Assembly: GCF_011927785.1 (NCBI RefSeq)
Contig: NZ_JAATJK010000001.1
Coordinates: 3,100,001-3,164,000 of the forward strand
From: Micromonospora profundi
GTDB lineage: Bacteria > Actinomycetota > Actinomycetes > Mycobacteriales > Micromonosporaceae
Length of the DNA: 64,000 nucleotides
Direction of reading: 5' to 3'
Shown here one piece after another: positions 45,299-54,396 of the stretch (positions are counted from its first letter, which is position 1; each line of letters starts with the position of its first letter). The translations under genes and the position numbers were made by a program. Below the pieces are notes generated by a model. It ran no database searches, was not told the DNA's origin, and was given only the letters and a program-made list of their open reading frames with translations.

Positions 45299-46128
45299 GT
45301 GGTATTCGTCGAGAAGGGTGGGTCGGTGCCGCGTATTTCCGTCTACCAGGTTCCGGTTCTGCGAGCACACAGCCACAGCCACCCCCGCCTGGGTGGCTGT
45401 CTGATGGAGGTCGCCGGCACGCTTACTGGCGGAATGTGGACCGATCGCCCGAAGGGCGTCGAGCTGGTCCTGGGGGAACTGGCCCGCGCCGTCAACGACC
45501 ACACCAGCGACAGAGGTCGCCCAGAGTTGCTGCCGATAGCGCGTGGTTGGTCAGTCACCCGCGCGTCCGCTGGGGGGAGGCAGGCTTCGCTGTTGCTCGT
45601 GCTGTGGGCCACCGCGTCCTGGGACGACTTGACCCGGTCACGAGCGAGCGCGTGGCCGGGCTCCTGGCCAGACTAGAGCCAACGCCGGGTGCGCGCGACC
45701 GGTCATGGCGCGACCGGACACACCGACACCGCCAGGCGAAGCGGCTCGTGCGGTTGGCCACCGGGGCCACTTCGGGGGAGGCGGACTACTTTCTGCGCGA
45801 CCTGCTCATCGACGCGATCAACGTCACGCGCGAGCTTGAGGGCCTTTCGCCTGCGCCGCTCGACTCAACTGCCCGGGAGCGGTACCCTTCGACGCTGCCG
45901 ATCCAGGCTCAGCTCTGCGCACCTGACGGTGGGGAGTCAATGTACTTGCATTGCACCGCCGTACTCGTCGAATGGCCGGAGTCACTAGCCGCGGCATGGA
46001 CACGCCGTAGCGCGGAACTGGTCGCGACGGCCGACCCCAACACGGCCCGCAGTCAACGGGACGGGGGGCGAAGTTCGGGCATGCCGTTCAGTACAGCGGA
46101 ACAGGCGGCAAGCTCGGCATCGGTGTAG
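45299..46128 (+). pseudogene. frameshifted hypothetical gene
   Basis: Two overlapping plus frames read as one protein. The frame from 45299 carries MEVAGTLTGGMWTDRPKGV, then NDHTSDRGRPELLPIARGW; at about 45545 the sense continues in the frame ending at 46128 (LVSHPRVRWGEAGFAVARA, ATSGEADYFLRDLLIDAIN). The combined product would be about 270 residues of unknown family. A one-base change near 45545-45575 (a run of six G is at 45573) explains it. This could be a true mutation, a sequencing error or programmed slippage. The 3' end overlaps the convergent macro-domain gene by 76 bases. Confidence 0.55.
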
Positions 46129-47084
46129 GCCAGGAGATACACCGTACGTATGCGAGCAGTCGCGCGTTCCAGATGTTCCGCCACAACCGCACTGACCGCC
46201 CGCACGGTAGCTTGGATATCGGCACCAGCCGCCCCGGCACCAAAAAGGGGAAGGACGACCGATGCCACGTCGGGAAGGCCCTCCGCCTCGGCCAACGCGT
46301 TTTTTGCGCAAAGCGCGATGTTGCCAACCTGACGGTAGCCGTGGCCTGGCTCCCCCGACACCGCGGCCACGTGGATCAAATACTTGACCTTGTTGCTGCG
46401 TGATAGCTCACCGGACGTGGTGGATATCGCCGTTCCCGGCACCACCGGACGTCGGCCCGCCACCTTCGCGGATAGTTCGGCATCTACGCAGTCGTCGATG
46501 ACGTGCCCAGCCTCGTCGCGGCGTGCGCCGCCGTACCGGAAAATGGCCGAGAGGGAGCGCTCATAGAATCGCGACATCTCCATGTCGGTGTTTTCGGAGC
46601 TCACCCAGACGTCTACATCGGTCACTAGTCGGATGTCACCGACGATGATTCCGAACCGCCGCCTGCTGTTTCCGGTCAGCCGGTAGTCGATCTTCCGCCG
46701 TCCCGGCACGATCCTCGGCCCGCAGTCGGCGCCGAGCATCGTAAGTCGCTCGGTCAGTCGCGCGATCTGCTCGTCCTGCCGCCTGATCTCCATGTCCTTG
46801 GCGTCGCGGGGTTCGGCCTGCCGAGCTGCCCGAAGGGCGCCCGTCCAGATCAGCAGGACGAAGGCACCGGCACCACCTAGGCTCCAGCCGAACACCGTGC
46901 CCTCGGCCGACGAGGTTGGAAAGAAGGAGAAGATGACGAGCGTCGCGCCCAGCGCCATGCACAGCCATGTCGCGACCAGCACGGTGTGCCGCCGTCCGAC
47001 GGCACGACCGGCGACCGCCCAGATCAGCGTGGTCAATGCGAGAGCAAGGAAGACGCCTGCCGTCCCGAGCAGCGCCACGTTCAT
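46053..47084 (-). CDS. membrane-anchored macro-domain protein
   Basis: A 343-residue protein. Three hydrophobic helices fill residues ~5-85, then a short coiled coil (~92-115), then a macro domain (~125-340). Macro hallmarks are GDIRLVTDVDVWVSSENTD (the Asn region that contacts ADP-ribose), SGELSRSNKVKYLIHVAA, NIALCAKNALAEA and SVVLPLFGAGAAG. Macro domains bind or hydrolyse ADP-ribose, its esters or related nucleotides. With TM helices it likely senses such a ligand at the membrane or acts as an effector. It is the last gene of an operon with an unknown protein and a guanylate-kinase-like protein. Confidence 0.88.
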   Translation of the reverse strand: MNVALLGTAGVFLALALTTLIWAVAGRAVGRRHTVLVATWLCMALGATLVIFSFFPTSSAEGTVFGWSLGGAGAFVLLIWTGALRAARQAEPRDAKDMEIRRQDEQIARLTERLTMLGADCGPRIVPGRRKIDYRLTGNSRRRFGIIVGDIRLVTDVDVWVSSENTDMEMSRFYERSLSAIFRYGGARRDEAGHVIDDCVDAELSAKVAGRRPVVPGTAISTTSGELSRSNKVKYLIHVAAVSGEPGHGYRQVGNIALCAKNALAEAEGLPDVASVVLPLFGAGAAGADIQATVRAVSAVVAEHLERATARIRTVYLLAYTDAELAACSAVLNGMPELRPPSR

Positions 47085-47172
47085 GCCACCATGCTGTCAG
47101 CATCTAGTGCGTGCGGATAGTGCCGTATGCCCCCGCACTCGGTCGCGCCCCCGGGGATGGCTAGAGGCGCGC

Positions 47173-47583
47173 CTACGGTGCGAGGGCTGCCTCGCGTTGA
47201 AGCCCGGCCTCGGCGAGGTCGCGTCGCACGCCAAAGAATCCGCGTCGTGACAGCACACGGTCAGGGACCTGCTGCTCGAAGTCGATCAGTCGCTCCGCGT
47301 CCCAGATGAAGGGTGCCACCAACACGTCGCCACGGAGGTAGACCGCAAAGAGTAGTTCGCCATCCGCCAGGGCCGATGACAACGTCTGAAACAGCGATGA
47401 CGTCACGTACGTCGCTGGGCCGTCCGCATTCAGGTTCATCGTAGGCACATCCGCTGAATCGATCGGGGCGAGTCGGCGACCGTGGGCCAAGACGTCAGCG
47501 GGGGGGTTGAAATAGGAACCACCGACGTAGGCACGCTCAAAGCCGCTCGACAGGATCTCGAAGTCTGATCTTCCCTCGGTCAT
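47173..47583 (-). CDS. hypothetical protein in macro-domain operon
   Basis: A 136-residue soluble protein whose ATG overlaps the stop of the guanylate-kinase-like gene. Segments include ERAYVGGSYFNPPADVL, ATYVTSSLFQTLSSALADG and FAVYLRGDVLVAPFIWDAE. The pattern of short strands and helices resembles a small nucleotide- or phosphate-binding fold, but I recognise no family. Its role is presumably tied to the flanking nucleotide-related genes. Confidence 0.75.
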   Translation of the reverse strand: MTEGRSDFEILSSGFERAYVGGSYFNPPADVLAHGRRLAPIDSADVPTMNLNADGPATYVTSSLFQTLSSALADGELLFAVYLRGDVLVAPFIWDAERLIDFEQQVPDRVLSRRGFFGVRRDLAEAGLQREAALAP

Positions 47584-48236
47584 CGCGCAGCCTCTTCCAC
47601 CTCGAAGAACTCCGTGAACAGCGCCGTCACCTCGGCGATCGCCCGGTCCAACTGGTCGTTGACGATCACGCGGTCGAACACCGGCGTGTTGCCGTCGCCG
47701 GTCTTTACCACCGGGTTCTCCAGGACATAGCTGATGGGGTCGGCCTGGTACGCCAGGCGCGCCCGCACCGCTTCCTCATTATCCCTCGTGCGCCCAGCCA
47801 GGCGAGCAGCTAGGACGTCCATCTGTGCGTCGATGTTCCCCTGTGTCGCGAGCACGCCGATCGAGAACAACTTACTTCCGAATACCTCTCTCAAGCGTCC
47901 AGCACCGTCCGGCCCGGCGAAGATCGCGTGCACGCAGATCTGTCCCTCAGAGATCTTTGCTCTGATCTCGTTCGCGCTGGTCCCGTAGAGGACCGTTCCG
48001 CCGAACTGGCTCGTCACGATGAGTTCCTCGGAGAGGGCGAGCTCCTGCATATCGTTCAAGCTCACCGTGCGATAGGTGGGGTCGGCGTCGGACGACGCGG
48101 GCCGCGTAGTCACCGTGGTCACCCGGTGCGTGAGGTTCGGATACCTGCTGATGATCGCATTCAACAGGGTGTCCTTTCCCACCGCGTACGGTCCGCTGAT
48201 GTTCAGGATCTTCTTGGGAGGGCCAGCGCTGTGCAT
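47580..48236 (-). CDS. guanylate-kinase-like P-loop protein
   Basis: A 218-residue protein. The ATG at 48234-48236 with a GGAAGG site fits the fold; the frame open to 48614 upstream is non-coding in composition. P-loop SGPYAVGKDT at about 14-23, followed by THRVTTVTTRPASSDAD, equivalent to the GMP-binding segment of guanylate kinase (TTR.P...), and FAGPDGAGRLRE. Divergent from housekeeping guanylate kinase and located in a variable island, so it may phosphorylate a signalling or defence nucleotide. Confidence 0.8.
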   Translation of the reverse strand: MHSAGPPKKILNISGPYAVGKDTLLNAIISRYPNLTHRVTTVTTRPASSDADPTYRTVSLNDMQELALSEELIVTSQFGGTVLYGTSANEIRAKISEGQICVHAIFAGPDGAGRLREVFGSKLFSIGVLATQGNIDAQMDVLAARLAGRTRDNEEAVRARLAYQADPISYVLENPVVKTGDGNTPVFDRVIVNDQLDRAIAEVTALFTEFFEVEEAAR

Positions 48237-48479
48237 TGCTGCTTTCCTTCCGGCTTCACACTGATGATCATCGGCCCACGTCATCGGATAAGCGCGCTCG
48301 ATCGCACTCGGACCGGCACAGTGGACGCTCGATGTGCACCATACTCGGCACGGCCGGCCCAGCGGAGCAGAGGTCAGCCCGGCACGAGTTCCGGCGTCGC
48401 CCGTCGTGAGCGTGCGGCGTCCTGCGAGGCTTCTCGCTGGGGTCGCGTCCCGACCGCTCGGCTCCTCCGTCGAACCCTG

Positions 48480-48654
48480 GCCAATCTCTGCCCAGCTCGT
48501 CCGCGAGGGCAGCGGCAACGAGGCCGAATGGCTCCAACTGCTCCGTGAACACCAGCGCCGCTTCACCGAGCAGCTCACGCAGCAGCACAACTGCCTCGAT
48601 CTCATCACCGTCAAGGTGCCCAGCTACGAGCAACGCCGCGCGGCAGGCAGATAG
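48480..48654 (+). pseudogene. remnant of a MerR-type regulator C terminus
   Basis: About 40 plus-strand codons (EWLQLLREHQRRFTEQLTQQ, then CLDLITVKVPSYE) resemble the C-terminal coiled coil of MerR regulators. No HTH part is found upstream, where the frame loses coding character. A decayed fragment. Confidence 0.4.
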
Positions 48655-49019
48655 CGACCTCACTACGCAGTCGATCATCGACTGCGTGGTCTTCGTGGTT
48701 GGTCAACCACGAGACCGCTTCATCCGCGAGCTCCACTTCGAGCAGGTACGGACTCCACACTCCTGAGCGCCCGCCGTGTCCAGCAGCCTGGCGAAAGCGA
48801 AGATCCTCGGCGCAGCTCCCAGCGCTGAGACCGACGGCGTCGAAACGAAGAGCAGGTGCGCGGATCGGCCGCTGACAAGGCGCGGCGATCGTGAGCGTGC
48901 TCCCCGATCGACCGATGCGGCTGCGGGAAGCCAGCACTGGTGTCCACCAAAGCACTGGGTCGGCAGCTCACGATCGCTCGGCGGCCCGGGCGAGCCCGGT
49001 CTAGTACCAACGCCGTTCA
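48655..49019. other. stretch without recognisable gene
   Basis: Several short frames on both strands, none with ribosome binding site or recognisable motifs. It borders the IS graveyard and is probably decayed DNA. Confidence 0.5.
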
Positions 49020-49178
49020 GTTAGGCGTGGGCGGGGTCGGTCAAGGGTGTTGATCACGACGTGAGAAGTGGGGTTCCGGTATCAAGGTTTGTCACTCCAA
49101 GACAACCAGAACCAGGAACCCCGCTCGATGGAGCAGATTGCCATAACTCGGGCGGTCACGGTAGCTGCCGGGCCGGGG
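49020..49178 (+). mobile_element. left-end fragment of an IS4-family element
   Basis: A terminal-repeat-like CGCCGTTCAGTTAGGCG stretch (49010-49026) is followed by an untranslated leader and, at 49127, an ATG for a peptide start of the IS4 transposase type (EQIAITRAVTVAAG). The frame is then lost where an IS256-like end begins (~49178). Only the first ~160 bases survive. Confidence 0.5.
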
Positions 49179-49530
49179 ACTGTACAGATAACGGCTGATC
49201 GACCGATCAAGGGAGAGACGCCAGATGACGACTGAGACCATCGTGGGACAGCCGGCCGTGGGGTCGGTGGGTGCGGTCACGGATGAGCAGTTGATCGCGA
49301 TGCTGGTCGATCGGGCTCGTGGCGACAGGCTGAAGCTGACCGGCGAGGGCGGGCTGCTGCAGCAGCTGACCAAGCGGGTCCTGGAGTCGGCGTTGGACGG
49401 TGAAATCACCGACCATGTCGGCTACGACAGGCACGACCCGGCAGGTCGGGGCAGCGGGAACACCCGTAACGGCAGCCGGACCAAGACCGTGCTCACCGAC
49501 GTTTGGACCGGTCGAGGTGCGGGTCCCGCG
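49178..49530 (+). pseudogene. IS256-family transposase, N-terminal fragment
   Basis: From the ATG at 49225 about 90 residues match the N terminus of an IS256 transposase (LTGEGGLLQQLTKRVLESAL, GSGNTRNGSRTKTVL). A one-base insertion near 49500 shifts the frame; GPVEVRVPR continues in the next frame and then stops at the IS110 junction near 49530. A GGACTGTACA end lies at about 49185. Distinct in sequence from the intact IS256 element at 36.2-37.5 kb. Confidence 0.8.
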
Positions 49531-50574
49531 TGGTAGCTGGTCTCCGAGCCGCGGGTCGACAGGTGTTCGCGATCAATCCTCTGGCCGTGTCGCGTTATCG
49601 GGACCGGTATCGGGTCTCGCGCGGCAAGTCGGACGCGTTCGACGCGATGGTGCTGGCGAACATCCTGCGCACCGATGCGGCCGCGCATCGGCCGCTGCCG
49701 GCCGACAGTGAATTGCTGCAGTCGCTGCGGGTTCTGACCCGGGCGCAGCAGGATGCTGCATGGGACCAGGTCACGCTCACCAACCGGATCCGGACGCTGC
49801 TGCGGATGTTCTTCCCCGCCGCCCTGGCGGCGTTCGAGCGCGGCGGACGGCACCGGCTCGACTCGCCGGCCGCCCGGGTGATCCTTGCCGCGGCGCCGAC
49901 ACCTGCGGCCGCGGCTGCGCTGGCTCCCACCGAGCTCGCGGCGTTGCTGAGCCGCGCTGGCCGTCAACGCGGCATCGCCGCCGAGGCGGACAAGCTGCAC
50001 GGCTTCCTCCGCGGCGAGCAGATGCGCCAGGCAGCAGCCGTCGAGCAGGCCATGGGCCTGCACCTTCAAGGACTGGTGCGGCAACTCGACGCGGTCTGCC
50101 AGACGCTGCGGCAGCTGGAGCAGCGCATCGACGAGGTGTTCACCGCCCACCCCGACGCGAAGATCGTCACCAGCATCCCCGGTCTCGGCGTGCAACTCGG
50201 CGCCCGGCTGCTGGCCGAAATCGGCGACGACCGCAGCCGCTTCGCCGACGCTCGCGCGTTACGTGCTTTCGCCGGTGCCGCCCCGGTGACCCGATCCTCG
50301 GGCAAGAGCAGCTTCGTGCACGCTCGCCGCGCCAAGAATGACCGGATCGCCGCTACCGGATACGTGTGGGCGTTGGCGGCAGTCCGGCATGACTCCCACT
50401 GGAACACCCGCTACCGATCCCGCCGTGCCGCCGGCGACAGGCACGTCGCCGCCCTGCGGCGCCTGTTCCACCTCATGCTCGGCAAGCTGCACCACTGCCT
50501 ACGCCACAACACCCTCTACGACCCCGGCAAGGCCTTCGCCGAACCCGCGACCTCAACTGCTTGACAGCCACCGT
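49530..50574 (+). pseudogene. IS110-family transposase, 5'-truncated
   Basis: About 345 residues to the stop at 50564. It retains YRVSRGKSDAFDAMVLANILRTD of the DEDD domain and the C-terminal Transposase_20 part (TSIPGLGVQLGARLLAEIGD, GAAPVTRSSGKS, ALAAVRHDSHW). The first ~50-60 residues with the initial Asp are missing, replaced by the IS256 fragment, so the enzyme is presumably dead. Confidence 0.85.
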
Positions 50575-51690
50575 TGGTGAGATGTCTCGATGTAGGCGAA
50601 GATCGCGTTCTCGGCCTCGTCGCGGGTCCGCCACGAGGTGCGGTAGACGAGTTCGATCTTCAGCGTTGACCAGAAGTTCTCCATGAGGGCGTTGTCGTAG
50701 GAGTCGCCGACGGAGCCCATCGACGGCAAGATCCCGTTGTCCTGTAAGCGTTCCGCGAAGCGGAAGGAGGTGTAGTTCGACCCCCTGTCCGAGTGGTGGA
50801 TCAACTGGCGTCGCGGACGTCGCGCGACTGGATGCCGTATTCGAGGGCGGCGAGGATCAGGTCGGTGTCGCAGCGGTCGGAGGTCTTCCACCCGACGATC
50901 CGGCGGGAGAACACGTCACGGACCGCAGCCAACCAGAACACGACCTCGCCGCACGGGATGCGGGTGGCGTCGGCGACCCAGAGCCGGCTCGACCCGTCGG
51001 CGGTGAACTGCCGATTGACCAGATCCGGCGCCGGCGTAGGCCGTGGGTCCTGACGGGTGGAGCCGCCGCGCCAGCCGCGCCGCAGGAACGCCACCTGCCA
51101 ACCCTGCTCGGCCATCAACCGCTCGACCCGATTGCGGTCGACGCGGATGCCGTCGCGGCGTAGCTGCCGGTGGACCCGGTCCGCGCCGTAGGTGTGCCCG
51201 GAGGTCTCCCAGATCTCGTGGATGTTGGAAATCAGCCCCAGGTCGACCACGTCGCGGTCGCAGGGCCGTTCGACCTGCTTGACCCACGCGTAGTAGGTCG
51301 AGGCGCCGATGTTGAGAACCCGTAGCAGGAGCGCGACCGCGAACTGGTCACGGTGTTCGTGGATGAACTTCATGACCGTCGCCGGGTCGGGTCGAGCTCC
51401 GCCGCGAAATACGCGCTCGCAGCCTTCAGGATCTCGTTCGCCCACCGCAACTCAGCGACTTCCCTGCGCAGCCGGCGGTTCTCCTCGACCATCTCGCTGG
51501 TCGGCCGGTCGTGACGCTCGCCCTCGTCAGCCTCGGCTTGCCGGATCCAGTTCCTGAGCGCCTCGTGGTGCACGCCGAGTTACTCGGCCAACGCCGGATC
51601 ACGGGCTGCGGGTCCGACTCGCAGTACAAGCGCACAGCGCGCTGACGGAGCTCATCGGGGTACTTCTTCGGTGCTGCCACGGACGACTTC
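50575..51690 (-). pseudogene. IS3-family element with multiple lesions
   Basis: Minus-strand orfA starts MAAPKKYPDELRQRAVRLY (51680) but a lost base and a TAA near 51580 break it; the rest continues as HHEALRNWIRQAEADEGERH. OrfB (from ~51390) has HTYGADRVHRQL and the DDE signs RLWVADATRI; a second frameshift near 50815 precedes HHSDRGSNYTS and DNALMENFWSTLK. The last ~30 residues are cut at the IS110 junction. Confidence 0.85.
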
Positions 51691-51769
51691 CTCCCCCACG
51701 GCCATCAGACCATGGTCAAGAAGCTCCATGAAAGCGGGGGTGGCTCATAGTTGATGTAGGGACTGGTCG

Positions 51770-51976
51770 TTGTCGGATCCATCCCAATCACGAACGGCCC
51801 CACCGGGCTGCGACGATGCGGCGTTCGGCACGGAGAACGGCCTCCCCGTCGCGGAATTCGACCGGGAGGCCGAGACCATGGCGGACGTGATCGCGTCCGC
51901 CATGCACAGTCTCGATGAGGTCGGCCTGACTGCGCTCCGCGTCTTGCATCAGGACCGACTTCCCACCACCAGTTAA
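51770..51976 (+). CDS. possible small gene or gene remnant
   Basis: A 68-codon frame beginning at TTG with no clear ribosome binding site. The middle (LPVAEFDREAETMADVI, then LDEVGLTALRVLHQD) has a natural amino acid pattern. It may be the 3' part of a gene cut by the neighbouring IS remnants. Family unknown. Confidence 0.3.
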   Translation: MSDPSQSRTAPPGCDDAAFGTENGLPVAEFDREAETMADVIASAMHSLDEVGLTALRVLHQDRLPTTS

Positions 51977-52092
51977 CCCGAGCGGAGACGGCACGGTCTT
52001 CTACCGGTCGGCGGATAGAACCGGCCGATGCCGGCGTCCCTGGTGTGGACCGCCGGCATCGGTCGGGATCGCCGCTGGGCGGCGGGCGTGGT

Positions 52093-52671
52093 TCAGCCGC
52101 GCAATTTGTTCACCATCGACCAGGCGGTGGGCAGTGCGACCGCGGCCAACGCGACCTTGATCAGGTCCCCGACGATGAACGGAGCGGCGCCCAGGGCGAG
52201 GGTCTCCGCCACGCTCGTGTTGAGGTACAGACCGAGCCAGGTCAGGCCGAAGGCGTAGATAACGGCGCTGCCGGCCAGCATGACCAACGCCGAGGACCGG
52301 ACCTTCCGGTCCCAGCCGCGCTCCGCGGTCGCGCCGACGATGCCGACGGCGAGCAGCATGCCCACCAGGTAGCCACCGGTCGGCCCCAGCAGCCCGTGCC
52401 AGCCGGAGCCGGCCTCGGAGAAGACGGGCGCACCGGCGACGCCGACCGCCAGGTAGAGCGTGAAGGTGAGCAGGCCGCGCAGCGCACCGAACGCCCCACC
52501 CACGAGGAGTACCGCGAAGGTCTGCCCGGTCAGTGGCACCGGGGTGAACCACAGCGGGATCACCACCTGGGCGGAGACCGCCAGCAGGAGTACGCCGGTG
52601 AGCACCAGCGTCGCCTCCGCCACCAGGCCGGAGCGTCGCACCAGCGTTGGTGCCAGGGTCATCGAGGACAT
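52093..52671 (-). CDS. bioY: BioY biotin transporter S-component
   Basis: A 192-residue membrane protein; ATG at 52669-52671 with GAAAGGA upstream (an in-frame start at 52704 is less likely). About six hydrophobic helices, with the BioY pattern IPLWFTPVPLTGQTFAVLL, GSGWHGLLGPTGGYLVG and AAPFIVGDLIKVALA. It binds biotin for ECF-type or solo uptake. It is the last gene of an operon encoding biotin-dependent enzymes, which need the cofactor. Confidence 0.93.
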   Translation of the reverse strand: MSSMTLAPTLVRRSGLVAEATLVLTGVLLLAVSAQVVIPLWFTPVPLTGQTFAVLLVGGAFGALRGLLTFTLYLAVGVAGAPVFSEAGSGWHGLLGPTGGYLVGMLLAVGIVGATAERGWDRKVRSSALVMLAGSAVIYAFGLTWLGLYLNTSVAETLALGAAPFIVGDLIKVALAAVALPTAWSMVNKLRG

Positions 52672-52719
52672 GTGGAATCCTTTCGTTGATTGCGTCGGTG
52701 CCACGCCACGGGTCCGCGC

Positions 52720-54066
52720 TCAGGCATCGGCGCGCACCTTCGCCACGATGCCGGTGTCGTACGCGCCGGAGACGAAACTCGGGTGCGTGAGCAGCTGGTC
52801 GAAGAACGGCAGGTTGGTCGCCGGTCCACCGACGACGAACTCCTTGACGGCGGCGCGGGCGCGCTCGATCGCCGCGTCGCGGTCCGCGCCGTGCACGCAG
52901 AGCTTGGCGAGCAGCGGGTCGTAGTGCGGGGTCACCAGCGTTCCCGCCTCGTAGCCGGCGTCGACCCGGACCCCGTCACCGGTGGGTTCACGCCACTCGG
53001 TGATCTTGCCGGGGCGTGGCAGGAACCGCACCGGGTCCTCGGCGTACACGCGAAGTTCGATGGCGTGCCCGGTCGGGCGCACGTTGTCCAGGTCGGCTGC
53101 GGGAGCGAGGCCGGCGGCGATCCGAAGCTGCTCCTCGACCAGGTCGACCCCGGTCACGAGTTCGGTGATCGGATGTTCGACCTGCAGGCGGGTGTTCATC
53201 TCCAGGAAGACGTACTCCTGGGTCTTCGGGTCGACCAGGCACTCGACGGTGCCGGCGTTGCGGTAGCCCACCGCCTCGGCGGCGGCGACGGCGCCGGCCA
53301 GCATCTGCTCGCGCAGTTGCGCGGAGACGCCCGGCGACGGGGTCTCCTCGACGATCTTCTGGTGCCGTCGCTGCACCGAGCAGTCTCGTTCGCCGAGCGC
53401 GACCACCCGGCCGTCGGCCAGGCCGAGGATCTGGACCTCGACGTGCCGGGCGTGCTCGATGTAACGCTCGAGGAGGATCCCGGGTGAGCTGAAGAAGCGC
53501 TCGGCGCGGGCCTTGGCGGTCTCGTACGCGGCACGCAGCTCCACTTCGTCCCGGGCCAGCCCCATTCCGATGCCACCGCCACCGGCGGCGGCCTTGACCA
53601 TGATCGGATAGCCGATGGCCGCGGCGGCGCGGACCGCCTCCTCGACGTCGGCTACCGGAGACTCGGTGCCGGCGGCCACCGGCACCTCGGCCTTCGCCAT
53701 CAGGTTGCGGGCGTTGACCTTGTCGCCCATCGCCTCGATCGCGTCGGGCGAGGGTCCCACCCAGGTCAGGCCGGCGTCCCCGACCGCCGCCGCGAAGGCG
53801 GCGCTTTCGGCGAGGAAGCCGTACCCGGGGTGGATCGCCTGCGCGCCGGTCCGGCGGGCGGCGTCCAGGATCGCCTCGGTGTTCAGGTACGACTGCGCCG
53901 GTGCCGCGGGGCCGAGCAGAACTGCCTCGTCGGCTTCGCGGACGAACGGTAGCGTCGCGTCGGCCTCGGAGTGCACAGCGATCGTCCGCACACCCAACCG
54001 CGCGGCGGTCCGGATGACCCGGCGGGCGATCTCGCCACGGTTGGCGACAAGCAACGATTCAAACAT
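52720..54066 (-). CDS. biotin carboxylase subunit of acyl-CoA carboxylase
   Basis: A 448-residue ATP-grasp enzyme that carboxylates the biotin of a carrier protein. Starts FESLLVANRGEIARRVIRTA. ATP-binding AAAGGGGIGM, MEVEHP-type MNTRLQVEHPITELVTG with the catalytic Glu and Arg, and GDRDCSVQRRHQK-like GERDCSVQRRHQK are all visible. No biotin domain is fused; the carrier is the 71-residue protein just upstream. Operon with two carboxyltransferases. Confidence 0.95.
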   Translation of the reverse strand: MFESLLVANRGEIARRVIRTAARLGVRTIAVHSEADATLPFVREADEAVLLGPAAPAQSYLNTEAILDAARRTGAQAIHPGYGFLAESAAFAAAVGDAGLTWVGPSPDAIEAMGDKVNARNLMAKAEVPVAAGTESPVADVEEAVRAAAAIGYPIMVKAAAGGGGIGMGLARDEVELRAAYETAKARAERFFSSPGILLERYIEHARHVEVQILGLADGRVVALGERDCSVQRRHQKIVEETPSPGVSAQLREQMLAGAVAAAEAVGYRNAGTVECLVDPKTQEYVFLEMNTRLQVEHPITELVTGVDLVEEQLRIAAGLAPAADLDNVRPTGHAIELRVYAEDPVRFLPRPGKITEWREPTGDGVRVDAGYEAGTLVTPHYDPLLAKLCVHGADRDAAIERARAAVKEFVVGGPATNLPFFDQLLTHPSFVSGAYDTGIVAKVRADA

Positions 54067-54103
54067 CGAACTCCCTCAGACAATCGGTCGGCTCGTCGCC
54101 TTC

Positions 54104-54319
54104 TCAGCCTTCCAGCACCACCAGCAGGTCGTTCTCGGCCACCTGGGAGCCTTCCGTCACGTGCACCGAGGCGACTGTGCCGGCGCTCGGGGCCACCATC
54201 GGGATCTCCATCTTCATCGACTCGAGGATCACCAGGTCCTCGTCGGCGGCCACCTGCTGTCCCGGCTGCACCAGGACCTTCCACACGTTGGCCACCATCT
54301 CCGCGCGCAGTTCCGTCAT
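54104..54319 (-). CDS. small biotin carboxyl carrier protein
   Basis: A 71-residue single biotinyl domain with ESMKMEIP; Lys36 is the biotin site. It is shorter than usual BCCP because the N-terminal linker is lacking. It shuttles CO2 between the biotin carboxylase and the carboxyltransferases of this operon. Ends in VLEG, like other minimal biotinyl proteins. Confidence 0.95.
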   Translation of the reverse strand: MTELRAEMVANVWKVLVQPGQQVAADEDLVILESMKMEIPMVAPSAGTVASVHVTEGSQVAENDLLVVLEG

Positions 54320-54396
54320 GTCGGCACTCTCTTCTCTCTGCTTGTTGGGACCGGGCTGGGCCGGACGCCGGTGGGGGGATCGGTGACGGGAGCGGT

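Noticed and set aside
48268..48678. Minus-strand 136-codon frame upstream of the guanylate-kinase-like gene
   Set aside because: No motif or ribosome binding site; the opposite strand has a MerR-like remnant, so this is likely its shadow.
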